Assembly (NCBI GenBank): GCA_013423325.1
Contig: BLJB01000118.1
Coordinates: forward strand, 1-64,000
Origin: Usnea hakonensis
Taxonomy: Eukaryota; Ascomycota; Lecanoromycetes; Lecanorales; Parmeliaceae
DNA length: 64,000 nucleotides
Direction: 5' to 3'
Shown: one piece after another, positions 32,405-44,158 of the stretch
Position numbering within the stretch: position 1 is the first letter of the stretch
How the letters are laid out: every line of letters begins with the position of its first letter
Notes under the pieces: generated by a model
The model's database searches: none
What the model was told of the DNA's origin: nothing
The model's input: the letters and a program-made list of their open reading frames with translations, nothing else
Position numbers and translations under genes: made by a program

Positions 32405-33428
32405 TGCTGCAACGTTCTAAAAGCAATCGCAATATGTACAAGCATTTCAAACTAAAGACATCACGATCAAGAATAAATACAAAAAACAAGCGTGTGCTCA
32501 TTGTTAGTACGCGCTCAGCCTCATCGATGGGCCGGATCCAGCGACCAGCGCTAGGAAATCGATGAGGCGCGAAGGAGTTACATCGCTGGCGCCAACAAGT
32601 GCCGAAGGCTGGTGAGGCATTGCTGAATGTCAAGTAATCAATCGACTCCAATGACCAAATTATCGCAGCAGGTATTGTACTTGATATCAGACACTGGTTC
32701 TGCAACTGTCCGGCGGGATGCTGACTCGCTTGCTGAGCCTCCAGGCTGAGGATATCTGAGGGCACCTTATCCCTTGTTTCAGTATATTTTGAGACTACAA
32801 GTGTACCTTGGAAGAATGACAAAATAATGTTGTCGATGTCAACTATATTCTGAAACCAAGGTAGCTAAGGCAGCCTCCATATGAGGATTCGAAAAATTTT
32901 GCATGGCTCCAATCCTTTCTACTTATGTCTAATAATTACCCCTGGGCAAGACTTCAATGTCTGCCTCCTGATAGTACGCGAATCCTCATGATGTCCAAAA
33001 AGCTATCATATTGAGTGTGTCTCTTCTCTTGGCTTTTCCAAAGCCAGCCCTCCTAAGTCAGAAAGAACGTTATCCCCACCCTTGAGCGATGATATTGACT
33101 TCAAGTTTTGATAGGTATCGACATCCCTGGTCTGTTCAATATCATTTCGTGGCCTCACACAGATCTTTCGCAAGCAGAAGCTTCCTTGGGTTTTCGGAAA
33201 CACCATTCTACCTGACAGACTGGTGGTAATGACACCCAGATGGCGTTTCCGCTCTCTCGGGCTGTCTCTGATTCCGCTTCAATGGCTATAGAGAGCGCCG
33301 CTGATTGCGGGAACTTGCGTTGGCTTGGTTGTTCAACAGATCGGAAGGGCATTTCAATTGCATGAGGGGTGCAGCCTTAGGCCGCTCGAAAGTCGATGGA
33401 GCAGGATTCTTTCAAGAAGCTTATGTCG
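32405..33428. other. intergenic region, no gene supported
   Basis: About 1 kb between two minus-strand genes. Short ORFs have no domain or start context. Expected to hold the lectin-gene promoter and the DUG2 3' region. Confidence 0.45.
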
Positions 33429-36400
33429 TCACCGAAATGGCAACTCCTGAAAGACCCTTTTGAAGATCTTCCGGCTGTTGTAGAGATTCAGTAGTCGCAG
33501 TCTTTCGTTGTCAAGATGAGCACTATCGCTGGCTTGACCACACGGCAAATGCGCCGCAGGAGCGTTGAACTCCTGTTCGAGAAACCGAATGGCAGGAATA
33601 GACCCACCTTCGCGAATATAGAGTGGCTTTTGCGAAGAACGTTGTTTCTCGGTCTCGGTTTTGTCTTTGCTTATTGCGATGTCGGCATGGGAGGGTCCGC
33701 CACCGCCGCTTGAGAGCGTTGAAGATGTGGCCGGTGGAAGCTTGGGGCTTTTCAGCCCGTTTGAAAGATCCTTCGACGCCCGCTTTTTCGCAGGGATGGA
33801 CGTTCTTCTACCGTGACCTTTGGAACCCCAGACCTCCATCACTGCCTTCTCGAGTGTTCGAAAGATCTCGTTCTTTGGATCACCCAGCCATGGCTCAGCC
33901 TGATGCTCTATCTTGAGGGTGAGCTCGTTTGAGGAGTTCAGCTGGTCAAAGGCAAATTCTAGCGCTTTTCGCAGCTCAGTTTTCACCATCGCAGTAGTCT
34001 GATTTGGCACTAGGCGGAAAGAAATATCTGCTTTGGCAACGCGAGGTATGATCGTGGAGTTTGCAGAGCCAGAGTTCTCGACGCGATGAATGGTAAGGGA
34101 AGGCTCCCTCCATCTTGCTTTGAACGATGCAGCGAGACTCTCAGCATCGCCAAGGTCGGGATTATTGCGAAGTAAGGTTCTACTTATGGCTTCGTACATG
34201 GCATCCTCTTCTGGTGTCACAGCTGGAATGTTGGCGTAGAAACCAGGGATGTTGACTTTGCCGTTTGGGCATGTCAGCCTTGCGAGCAAAGCGATTACGT
34301 CTTTCAAAGCCTCGCTAATGAGCTGACTACCGTCGACACCACTATGCAGGTCAGGGCGCTCGCTTGCAACTTCGATCGTTGCTCGAATGATCCCTCGGAG
34401 GCCGTACGTCAGACAGGGAATATCGTCGTTGAGCCAGTAGCTGTTCGCTAGAAGGATCCAGTCGACGTCCCCGATGATCTCTTTGTTCTTCTTGATAGTT
34501 TCTTGGAAACCCCTAGACCCAGATTCTTCTTCGCCTTCGACCAGGAAAATGATGTCAGAACTCAGTCGCTGTTCAGCGGCTATATCAGCAGCAGCATAGA
34601 GAGCTGCCAATATCGGACCTTTGTTGTCTGATACTCCTCGCCCATACAGATAACCGTTGACGCCTTGCATTTCAAAGGGATTGGAATGCCACGTCTGTTC
34701 CCTATTCTCCGCTGCGACTACGTCGTAGTGCCCGTAAAACATAATGGTCTTGCCGCGCGCTGTCTCCTTATCGTTGCCTCTGAACCGTGCAAAGACCACA
34801 GGATTCCTCGAATCTCTAGCATTGAATAGCTCCGTCTGGGCACCCAAACGCTTGAAGAGATTCCTCAGGTAAGACGCCCCACGCCGACAATCCAGGGCAT
34901 ATTCGGATTTCGAAGATACTGTACGGTACGAGACAAGCTTTTCGAGAGACGAGACAAGTTGTTCTATTCATATCGGTGAGCTGTAGATGTAAAGCGAGTC
35001 ACTGTCATTCTTACCATTGCTAATTTTAGACACTCTACCGGGCCTCTTGACGCACTCACCAATGTCCCAGACTGCAATGCACCCATCGTTGCCACCAGTC
35101 ACATAAATATCACTACTTTTAAGCGACGCGACAGAAGAAGAGAGAATGAGATGATCGTGTGCCCTCCATCTTGCAATATTCTCATGGCGCGAATTAGATA
35201 TCTAGTTGCCGTCAGCCATTAGTTTTCAAACAGTGACCGAGGGACAGAGTATCACCTTTGCAATACCATTAGAACCTCCACTGAAAAAGAGACCGCAGCC
35301 AACGGCCAGAGCCAGAACGTCGGCGTTGTGGGCCTTCACAGTCCGGATCAATTGTCGAGTATCGAGATCCCAAACGTTGACGTCTCCTTCTAAGCGTCCA
35401 GTATAGAGCACCGTGCCATCGAGTGCCATAGAGAGTACGGAGCCATCGCCATTCTCTAACGAAGTCTTCTCACTCAATGCGCCGCCTCTATCGCTGTCCA
35501 AAGACCACAGCTTGACCATACCGTCACCGCCCCCAGATATCAATGTCTCCGCCTCAGCGTCGTTGGCATCCAAACCACTCGAGAGCAACATACAGTAAAC
35601 GTAGCCGTAATGCGCATACTGTATTATGTGGTCTCTATCTATCTCAAGATCTTGGCCGCCAGAAAAAGTTGTCTCGAATATGGGGAGAGGGCGCGGTGTG
35701 GAGACGCCAGTGGGGCCTTTGGAGTCAAAGAAGCGATGATTGCGATAAGAGGGGTGTAACTTCGGGTCTGGTGGAGGTCTGACGTCCCTCTGCGATAAGT
35801 CATACCACTGGGAAGATTTAGTATAGTGAAGATCAAAGTTGTCAGGGATACAAGTGGGAGCATCACTTGAATACTTGTGTTTTGAGCCCCTAGAAAGACG
35901 GTCTGCAGATTCTGTGAGTAGACAACGGAGAAGACGTCCCCAACGTCATACGCAGAGTAGACCGAGTAGAGTCGATCGAGACTCTTCGATGACCAGATCT
36001 GGATACGTCAGCAAGTTTCAAGCCACTTGGCATACCATTCTCATACATTGACAATGGCATCCCCAGCACTTGAAAAGAGAAGGCTTTGGTCGGTAGAAAA
36101 ACAGAGACACAGAACGCTGCCTCTATGCGCATTGACCGTCGAAAGCAGCTCAAATGTTTCTAGAGACCACACCTTCGTCTTGTCAGCGACCACCACTGTC
36201 TGTCCTAGTTCCACAGAGTAGCGCACCAGCAAATCGCCATTCTGGGTACCAGCGTAGAGCTTGGAGTCTGATACCAAGAGGGCAAGAATCGACGGCTGGT
36301 TCTGGATCTTGTGGAAAATAGCTGGACTGGTGACATTCAAGGAGGTTGGAAGAGAAGGTCCATTGCGATGGGCTTCAGCAATATCAGACCCATCATTTTC

Positions 36401-36448
36401 GCTACCACTCATCCCATGAGGTGTCAAATTTGGGAAGAGATGGGCCAT
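33429..36448 (-). CDS. DUG2: Dug2-like WD40 / M20-peptidase protein of glutathione degradation
   Basis: Six exons: 36227-36448, 36047-36172, 35867-35998, 35256-35807, 35060-35201 and 33429-34963, giving 902 aa. The N-terminal ~410 residues are WD40-like repeats (VWSLETFELLSTVNAHRGSV; KLWSLDSD; VNVWDLDTRQLIRTVKAHNADV; CIAVWDI). The M20 domain follows: metal ligands in GHYDV (His/Asp about 470/472), GRGVSDNKG (Asp about 504) and VEGEEESG (Glu about 536/537), RPDLHSG, and SDSAHLDNERL near the end. The position of the second-metal Asp reads ANSYW (Asn about 565). A Gly/Ser/Lys-rich insert (about 775-830) interrupts the catalytic domain. In yeast Dug2 acts with Dug3 in a cytosolic glutathione-cleaving complex. 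Confidence 0.92.
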
Positions 36449-36888
36449 GAGAAAGAAAGGGTTCGAAACCTAAGCGCTGCCTTTCAGCTTACTTTAGGCC
36501 CAAAACGGTAACGTACTGTACTGCCTGAAACTTACCGGAAGATCTGAAACCTGGGGTACTTTACGTACTTTAGGTAGTCTTCTTAACGTAAATTATTAAG
36601 AACCTCAGTACAGCATAAGGTGTAAAAGGAAGTCATCTACGCAGTTTAAATAAGAGAATTGAGCAGTCTCAGCTCCACAATTCAATTAAATTCTTTATCG
36701 TTTTTACTGAGAAGGAAATTTGTTTCATCCTTTGAAGACCTTTGCCTTAAGAGGAGCACGCAATACGGGAACCTGCTGTCATTCACCGTGTGTGGTCCTG
36801 AATAATCCCATTGCATATCTCCGAATTCGAACCGTATTGGCTGCGCGTTGATCTCTGGGTACAGTTGTCAGCTGAAGCCTGACAAGCC
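36449..36888. promoter_or_regulatory. divergent promoter region
   Basis: 440 bp between DUG2 (minus) and the asparaginase-like gene (plus). It contains a GGTACTTTACGTACTTTAGGTA cluster (about 36554-36575) and an AT-rich stretch. The promoter role is inferred from position. Confidence 0.45.
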
Positions 36889-38569
36889 ATGTCTCTTATC
36901 ATTCATGGTGGCGCCGGCAATATCACTCGGGACAACCTCCCCCCACACGCCTGGGAAGTATACTCTTCCACGCTACTTGCTATCTATCGATCTACTTCTA
37001 CACTTCTCTGTAATGGCTCTACTGCGCTGGACGCTGCCACACATGCTGTGACCTTGTTTGAGGATTCTCCGCTGTTTAATTGCGGGAAAGGTGCCGTGAG
37101 TATACCTGTGTTTGTTTGTGTGTTTGTTTGAATAAAACATTGACAAGTATGCAGGTCTTCACTAAAGATGGCACTATTGAATTGGAGGCTTCGGTGAGCA
37201 AGCAATTTCCACTTCACCACTTCTTGTATCTGAAACGCATCGCCTATGTCCTGGCACCGTGGAAATGGGAGGCTTGATTGGTTGGGAAACCTCAAGTTGG
37301 TTGTACGTCTGCCTGTCATTCTCCTGGACATTCATATCCTGCGATGCACAACGGATTACAGCTACTCTCGATGGAGTCGGGCGCTCAATGACGATGGCCA
37401 GGTTATGGTGACTGGTGGCTTTCACAAACGAGCTTGTGCTGTCGTGCTAGTAAACAAGATAAAAAACCCTATCAAAATGGCCCGCGAGATGCTTGTCCGT
37501 GGCGAGAAAGACGGTTCAGGAGGCGGCGACCAAAGAGGAGATGCAGGAGGAGCGCAGGGTCATTGTTGTCTCGGTGGAGAGACTGTTGAGAAGTTGGCGA
37601 AAGATTGGGGGTTGGAAATGGTACAAGAAGACTAATTCAAAACTAGGAAAAGGTGGGATGAGCATAAGAGAGGCTTGCACGAGTCTGTAGACGAGAGAAC
37701 TCTGAAACAATATTTACCTTGTTCGGAGCAGGACATTGGATGGGACGGTGAAGCCTACCTCCCACAGGGCACAGTTGGCTGTGTGGCATTGGATCGCTAT
37801 GCTCAAATTTGTGTCGCGACCAGTACAGGTGGGCTTACGAATAAGCTCCCAGGTAGAATCGGAGATAGTCCTACCATAGGGGGTTCGTATCTCTCTGAGT
37901 GTGTTTCTCTGTTTAACGCCAAAGCCCAAGTCACAAGACACATCGTGGGAGTCAAAGGGTTTCTGAACTTATTTACGAGTATGCTGTTTAGCTTGAAGAG
38001 ATGATGCTGACTGCAGAGTTTGCATAGCTGGTTTCTGGGCCGAAGAATGGAAAGTGTTGTCTCCTGAGAAAAGAACGAGGGAACCACAAGATCTTTTGTC
38101 ACAGATCACAACAGGCTTGAACAATTCCGCGGACGCATTTCGCAATGTTATGGGAGACTGTATTCCCAAATTTTTAGGCTATCAAGAATTACCATCCCCC
38201 CAAGTGGAGGGACCGGAAAAGCTCCAAAGTTCAAGCAGTATCAGAGCTGTGGCAATGTCTGGTACCGGCAATGGGGACTCTTTCCTTCGTCTTGCAGCTG
38301 CTCGTACTGCAGGTGCTATCGTCCGATTCTCTCGTAACCGCTCTCTCGCATCCGCAATTAATCAGATCGCGGGTCCGGGAGGAGAGCTAGAACAGTCGGC
38401 AGGAGACCGCTGGGGGAAGACTGGCGAAGGAGAAGGAGGTATCATCGGCATAGAGCTGATCGATGGAAAGGGAAAGATAGTGTTTGACTTCAACTGCGGC
38501 GGCATGTTTAGGTGCTGGGTGGACGATCGCGGTCAAGAAAGGGTCATGGTGTTCAAGGACGAGTACTGA
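36889..38569 (+). pseudogene. asparaginase/taspase-like Ntn-hydrolase gene with an in-frame stop
   Basis: Four exons: 36889-37095, 37155-37193, 37402-37882 and 38028-38569. With the frame kept open these would encode 422 residues. Asparaginase-2 family landmarks are all present: SLIIHGGAGNITRDNL, GSTALDAATHAV, NCGKGA, EASVMVTGGFHKR, KNPIKMAREMLVRG, GWDGEAYLPQGTVGCVALD (nucleophile Thr about codon 206, autocleavage G/T), STGGLTNKLPGRIGDSP and AMSGTGNGD. However codon 160 (37633-37635) is TAA, flanked by conserved coding sequence (EMVQED before, FKTRKRWDEHKRGL after), where homologues carry an aromatic residue. No intron of workable length removes it in frame. It is either a recent nonsense mutation (pseudogene) or a sequence error. 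Truncation would remove the nucleophile. Confidence 0.82.
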
Positions 38570-39137
38570 AGCCAAAGATCAGTTCCCAGAGAGCGGTCTG
38601 GTTGACTCGGGCGATCCTTACAGATGGTAAATCCAGTACTAGCGTCCTTTGGCTAGTTGTTCCTCGTCCGTCCAAACAAGACACATCGTGGCAATTTCAT
38701 TTTTGGATTAGATTATCGTTTAACGAGAAGATGTATCAACTAGTTGCATCGCCAGTACAGTGTTTGCCTTACTAGGCTCGCCTCTGTTGAGATGTTTTCG
38801 CTGAGAATCCGTCCATTCTCCTCACGAATAACCGATAGGACATCGGACTGTAATCATCATGCTTCACTATCACACCCTTTTAGCAACTTCCGTTGGCATT
38901 GTGACTATGTCCTCTCCAGCACTCATCTACGCAACGTCTCTGACCACTGCTCTCAGCTGAGATCAGCGTGTTCCTCTGCTCGACCTGACTGTCTGCTCAC
39001 CGCTTCAAACTCTCCCATTCAGCGACTCCGAAGTCTCCAGATCTGACAGATTGAAGCCTTAGGAACCATAATATAGTCCACCACCGAAGAACCCTCAGTC
39101 TCAATATCTGCTTATCTTTAAAATCCATAACCACACC
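38570..39137. other. convergent intergenic region
   Basis: 3' flanks of the asparaginase-like gene and the small basic protein. No gene or repeat seen. Confidence 0.45.
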
Positions 39138-39485
39138 TCACTCCACCCCATCAACCTCCATATCCCCATCCCCCTTCCCACCCCTTACAACCTCCTCGTC
39201 CTCCCGCCCACCCTTCCGCTCAAAACTCGCTACATCCTTCATCTCCACCTCCCCCACTTCCTCCAGAGCTCTCTTCCTCGCATACCCGAATTTCTTCTCC
39301 AGCTTCTTAGCCTTCTTTCTTGACAGGGGCGCCGCTTTCCTGATGGCTTGGCTTGTACGAGGGGAAGGCTTTGAGATTTTGTTGGCGGCGGCGAGGCGCT
39401 GGGTTTGCAGCCGTTTGGTTTTGAGCGTGCGTGCGGATTTGGGTTTGAGGGAGGTGGGGGTGTTGGGGTTGGAGCGGGAGGGCAT
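39138..39485 (-). CDS. small basic (nucleolar-type) protein
   Basis: Single exon, 115 aa. The N-terminal two thirds are strongly basic (KPKSARTLKTKRLQTQRL; PLSRKKAKKLEKKFGYARKR) and the tail is acidic (DVASFERKGGREDEE...MEVDGVE). No membrane span or signal peptide. The bipartite basic stretches fit a nuclear or nucleolar protein, as in small ribosome-biogenesis factors. That is inference; no named family is recognised. The coding composition and clean basic/acidic split argue that it is a real gene. Confidence 0.62.
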   Translation of the reverse strand: MPSRSNPNTPTSLKPKSARTLKTKRLQTQRLAAANKISKPSPRTSQAIRKAAPLSRKKAKKLEKKFGYARKRALEEVGEVEMKDVASFERKGGREDEEVVRGGKGDGDMEVDGVE

Positions 39486-40530
39486 TGTGGGAGAGAGGTT
39501 TCGGAAACGATCGTTTTGCAGATTGGTCGTGTTGCATTAGTGGTTATATCAAGGTGTAGAGTGCGCTGTAGCTGGTTGTGTGCGGTAGTTTCCGGAGACG
39601 AATCTCGATGTGACCAACATTAAATACAATTTTTACGCTAGTTTCCAGCTGGGTCATATATAATTGTGCCAACTCACAGCTACCTTGATGTTTTAAACAC
39701 ACTAGTCTCAAAGGCCACGCAGCTTACTTTCAAGATCTTCGTGTTGGAGACGCTTGAGCTTCGTTACTCTATCTACATTTTGTCCCTGAATCCCGAATTT
39801 TTCTATATTTTGTTAGGCAGACACAGACTGGACGTCCAAGTACTGATAAATCACGCTTTGGAACCAGCTCTATACCTCTAAGCACCTAATACTCAGGTAA
39901 CAACACGAACCCAATGTCAGAGTCATGGAGGGTTATCGGTTCAACTGCGTGCCGTTTTCCTTGCATCCTACGAGCTTCTCCCCTTAATAATAATACCGTC
40001 TGCCAGAATCTTGTTGGAGAAGAAGGACAGATTGAGGACAGGTCGCGTCTTGAGCCGAGTTACGAGATATCAGATATCAGGGGGGAACGGAACGGGAATT
40101 AAATGTGTTGGCGGATCCTCGAATGGGGGCCGGGGTCTGACGCCGATTGTCCGATTGTCCGTTTCCACTCAAGGCAACCGCACAAATGTTATACGTAAGG
40201 TATTCCGTAGTGAGGTACTTGTATAAGAAAGACTTTCATGTCTCTGTTTACAACATTTCAATTGACTTTTGAGTCATAGCTGATTATATATCGCAGCCAT
40301 CCTCACCGTTGCGTAGATTATATGCCTTGGAAGACGCTTTGCTTTCTGGCATCTGAGTTTCGCTTCGTTGCCTCATCTTGAGATTCCAAAAGAAAGATCT
40401 CTACCTGACACTTGCCTCAGCATATCATATTAACATTCTCCTTGAGGACGCATTGTGTACTGCTCTGCACAAGTAATGTTTTAGTCCATCAAAAGACAAG
40501 TCGACTCTTAGCTTCCTCCAAACTTGCACA
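39486..40530. other. divergent intergenic region
   Basis: About 1 kb between the basic-protein start and the P450 start. AT-rich at 39600-39800, with TATCAGATATCAG near 40068 and CCGATTGTCCGATTGTCCG near 40143 (a 9-bp direct repeat). Promoters for both genes expected; no coding signal. Confidence 0.45.
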
Positions 40531-42274
40531 ATGGATCTACCTTGGTCGCCAATCGCTCTAAGCTCTGTTGCAGCTACACTCGTCCTCGTACTCACTGCTC
40601 CTCAGTACTCTATCTCCGCATCTTATGTCAAGACTTTTGCCTTTCTAGAGACGGTATCAGTCCTACTCGGATTATTGTGGCAAGTGATACTATACCCGAA
40701 GCTGTTCAGTCCCTTTAGGCACTTGCCTCAGCCCAAAGTACGTCGCAGTCGTCACCCTCATCACGTTCCCAGCTAAGGGCTCGGTTCCAGGGTGGCTCAT
40801 TCTTAAATGGACAATTCAGCAGGATAATAGCAGAGCCAACTGGCGAGCCGCACAGGGATTGGATCAACAATATCCCCAATGACGGATTGATTTATTATAC
40901 AAGTTTACTCAACCAACCAAGACTGCTCCCTACAAGTCCCCAAGCGCTGAGTGAAGTTCTCACCAGCAAATGCTACGACTTCATCAAACCGCAACAGTTG
41001 AGAAGTGGTCTGGGAAGAGTATTGGGCGTTGGGCTTCTCTTAGCTGAAGGGGACGAGCACAAGGTAGGGTCTATTGTATTCTTTGGAGTGACAGGGCTGA
41101 TCTATCAACCCAGACACAACGCAAAAATCTCATGCCAGCTTTTGCCTTTCGTCATGTCAAGGGATTGTACCCAATATTTTGGCAGAAGTCTACCAAGCTT
41201 GTCAACGCATTGATGTCAGTGGCATGTAAAGAGGGCAAAGAATCAGTCGAACTCATCGATGACGCCACTATTGTAGAGATATCAGGATGGGCAAACCGTG
41301 CGACCCTTGATATAATTGGTGTCGCCGGAATGGGTCACGAGTTCAACTCTATCGATGACCCTGAAGCGAAAATGAATCGCACATACCGTAACGTCTTTTC
41401 ACCGTCCAGACAGCAGCGGATAATGGCTTTCCTAGGCTTAGTTCTACCTCAATTATTTCTGCGTATCTTGCCAGTGGCACACAACAGCAGGATAGTAGAA
41501 GCAACCAACACAATCAAAGGAGTGTGCCGGGAGCTTGTTCGTGAAAAGAAACAAAAACTCGCTCAGAAGGAGAAACGCGTTGACGCTGATATTCCTTCCA
41601 TTGCTCTTGAGTCTGGTGGGTTCACGGAGGAAGACCTTGTTAATCAAATGATGACCTTCCTTGCCGCCGGACACGAAACAACAGCCTCAGCACTGATCTG
41701 GGCATTCTACCTTTTATGTCTGCACCCTCAAGTCCAAACACGGCTCCGTGATGAGGTTCGAGCCAATCTGCCGTCCATCGATGAAACAGAGACTGTCACT
41801 GCCGCTTCTCTAGACCAGTGTCTCTATCTTAACGCCTTCTGCAACGAGGTCTTGCGACTATTCCCTCCTGTCCCAGGCACGATTCGTGATACCGGTCGGG
41901 ATACCAGCATCCTCGGCCACTTTGTCCCCAAAGGTACTAAGATCATTCTGTCACCATGGGCCATCAATACCGCCACGTCGCTCTGGGGACCCGACGCCGA
42001 CAAGTTCAACCCAGACCGATGGATGGGTCCCGGCAAAGCCAACTCGGGCGGCGCTGAGAGCAATTACGCCTTTCTGACGTTCTTGCATGGGCCGAGGAGC
42101 TGCATTGGGCAAGCTTTTGCCAAGGCCGAGTTCGCTTGTCTGGTGGCTGCATTGGTGGGACGATTCGAGATTAAAAATGCAGATGAGAACTTTCAGCTGG
42201 ACATAAAAGGGAGTATCACAGCCAAACCTCGGCATGGCCTCAATGTGAGGATCAAGCCAATTGACGGGTGGTGA
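40531..42274 (+). CDS. cytochrome P450
   Basis: Three exons: 40531-40737, 40791-41063 and 41114-42274, giving 546 aa. The N-terminus is hydrophobic with a membrane anchor (SVAATLVLVL and a second stretch, TVSVLLGLLW). LPQPKGGSFLNG is the Pro-rich hinge. The I-helix is AGHETTAS (about 345-352), the K-helix Glu/Arg is EVLR (405-408), the Arg-containing FNPDRW is near 460, and the haem loop FLHGPRSCIG (483-492) carries the ligand Cys490. All catalytic motifs are intact. This is a class II microsomal P450; the clan cannot be assigned with certainty. It is convergent with the Old Yellow Enzyme gene, which could point to a small oxidative pathway (inference). Confidence 0.93.
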
Positions 42275-42628
42275 GCCCTTTGCTTTACACTTTGCTGAAA
42301 ATGTTGTGATTGTCGTTGCTGATTATGAGCTCCAAAAGAGATCTGATGGAAGATAGTGGGCCCTCTCGATGACTTTTCTAGTTCGATACTTTCCCTGTAG
42401 ATGTTTCTGCTTTATCAATTTTTTCGTACAGCCTTAGTGCTCTGTTACTTAACACAGGAAGAAATTGTACATACATTATCACTCTGAGCAGCTAGAGGAG
42501 ATTCCTGTTTGAGATTCCTATTTGATATTTCGGAATTCGTTACGCTTTTGTTCTACTTATCTTCTCAACACCTATCTCTATATGTCTATGATGCATCATC
42601 TATATACAATTTCACAGAACAATAGCCT
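42275..42628. other. convergent intergenic region
   Basis: 3' flanks of the P450 and Old Yellow Enzyme genes. AT-rich with TCCTGTTTGAGATTCCTATTTGA, an imperfect direct repeat near 42505. No gene. Confidence 0.45.
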
Positions 42629-44158
42629 CTACATCTTCCCCTTCTTCGGCGCACCCGGCCTACCACCAAAGCCCCAACGGATCTGATTGGCAACATTCAC
42701 TTGCACACCCAACTCCTCGGCCCAAGCCCACACCAAGCCAGGATTCTTCTGGAACATCCTACCCACAATGGCCAAGTCGAGGCCCTCCTCGAGCAACTGC
42801 TGAGCCTGTTTGCCGCTAGTGATGGTTCCGACAGTGCCGACGGCCATTTTATCGCCGAGCTTCTCTTTGACGGCTTTCGCGAAAGGTGCTTGGTAGCCAG
42901 GGCCAGTTTTCACTTTTTGATCCGGGTGGAGTCCACCACTGCTCACGTCCAGGAGATCGACGCCCATGCCTGCTATTATTCCGGCTAATTTGACGGTGTC
43001 TTCGACCTTCCAGCCCTCCAGATTTTCACTCTCTTCGAGCCAGTCGGTGGCAGAGATCCGCAAGAACAACGGCATATCCTTTGGAATGGTAGCGCGAGTC
43101 AATTCGACCAATTCGCGCGTGAGTCGGGTGCGGTTTTCGAAACTGCCGCCGTAAGAGTCTGTGCGTTTGTTGCTGGCGGGGGAGACGAAGGTGTGTAGGA
43201 GGTAGCCGCTAGTGGAACCATGAGTTGAGAGCTTTGATCAGATATCATTCGGGATTGCGAAGACTTACTGTGCATTGTGAATCTCGATCACGTCGAAGCC
43301 ACAAGCGACGGCCCGCTTGACAGAGGCCACAAACGCTTTCTTCAAATGCTCGATATCATCCAGTGTCATTTCTTTTGGGAATGGTAGCTTCTCGCTATAG
43401 GGAACGGCACTTGGCGCATAACATTCGTCAGGCCAGCCGTTGACTTCCTTGGTCGCAACGGCTCCGGAACTCAACCCTGTTATGATTGCAGGATCAGCAT
43501 TGCCCGATAACGAGGGTATATTAAATATGACGTCGTAATGAGAGTCAGATGTCCCGAGATATGCCGTAACGTTCAAGATCTGGTTCGAAAGCTGCCGCGT
43601 AATGGAGATACGTACAAGGTGCGACAGTCGACGCTTTTCTTCCTGCGTGACCTAATTGGATACCAATCTTTTGACCTTGGCTGTGCGCGAACTCAACGAT
43701 TTTTTTCAGGGGTTCCATCTGCGAGTCTAGCCATAAGCCTGAGTCTTCTGGTGTGATACGGCCTTCTGGTGTTACGGCTGTAGCCTCAACCAATGTAAGT
43801 CCAGGCCCTCGCTGTATTATGCCGCCCAAATGGGTAAGATGCCAGTCAGTGTGGTGGCCATTCTCTGCAGAGTATTGGCATAAAGGGGAGAGCTAGGACG
43901 TTTGTCAGCGATGATCTGCTATGCCATTGGCCGGGTGAGACAGACCATTATACGATTCTGGAGGGTCAATCCTCTCAGTTTCAAAGGCTGGAAGAGTTTG
44001 GGGGGATGTGAGCCATCAGGTTGAGGATCTGAGGCTGTGCCGGCTGGGGGCTGTTGCGCCGGTGTGTAATAGCTTATGCCCTTTGCTGCCTCATTTTCGA
44101 TGTTCTGGTGGGTGAAGTCCTGCGTCTTCGCCTCGTGAATGTTGTGGTGATCTGGCAT
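42629..44158 (-). CDS. NADH:flavin oxidoreductase / Old Yellow Enzyme (YqjM type)
   Basis: Four exons: 43946-44158, 43616-43892, 43269-43476 and 42629-43208, giving 425 aa. A ~50-residue N-terminal extension precedes the barrel. FMN-site and fold motifs: KLFQPLKLRGLTLQNRIM, SPLCQYSAENG, IGIQLGHAGRKAS, DVIEIHNAHGYLLHTFVSP, NKRTDSYGGSFENR, VSSGG and AIVGRMFQKNPGLV. The proximal Cys in SPLCQYS marks the YqjM/class III type rather than yeast OYE1. Intron 2 is 139 bp and ends like the long introns in the sugar transporter. The enzyme reduces activated alkenes with NAD(P)H; its natural substrate is unknown. Confidence 0.93.

Noticed and set aside
36815..36840. TTCGAA T-loop-like word suggesting a tRNA
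   Set aside because: No acceptor, D or anticodon stem could be paired around it.
37621..37646. 26-bp GTACAA...CTAG intron that would remove the stop in the asparaginase-like gene
   Set aside because: Too short for a spliceosomal intron and shifts the frame.
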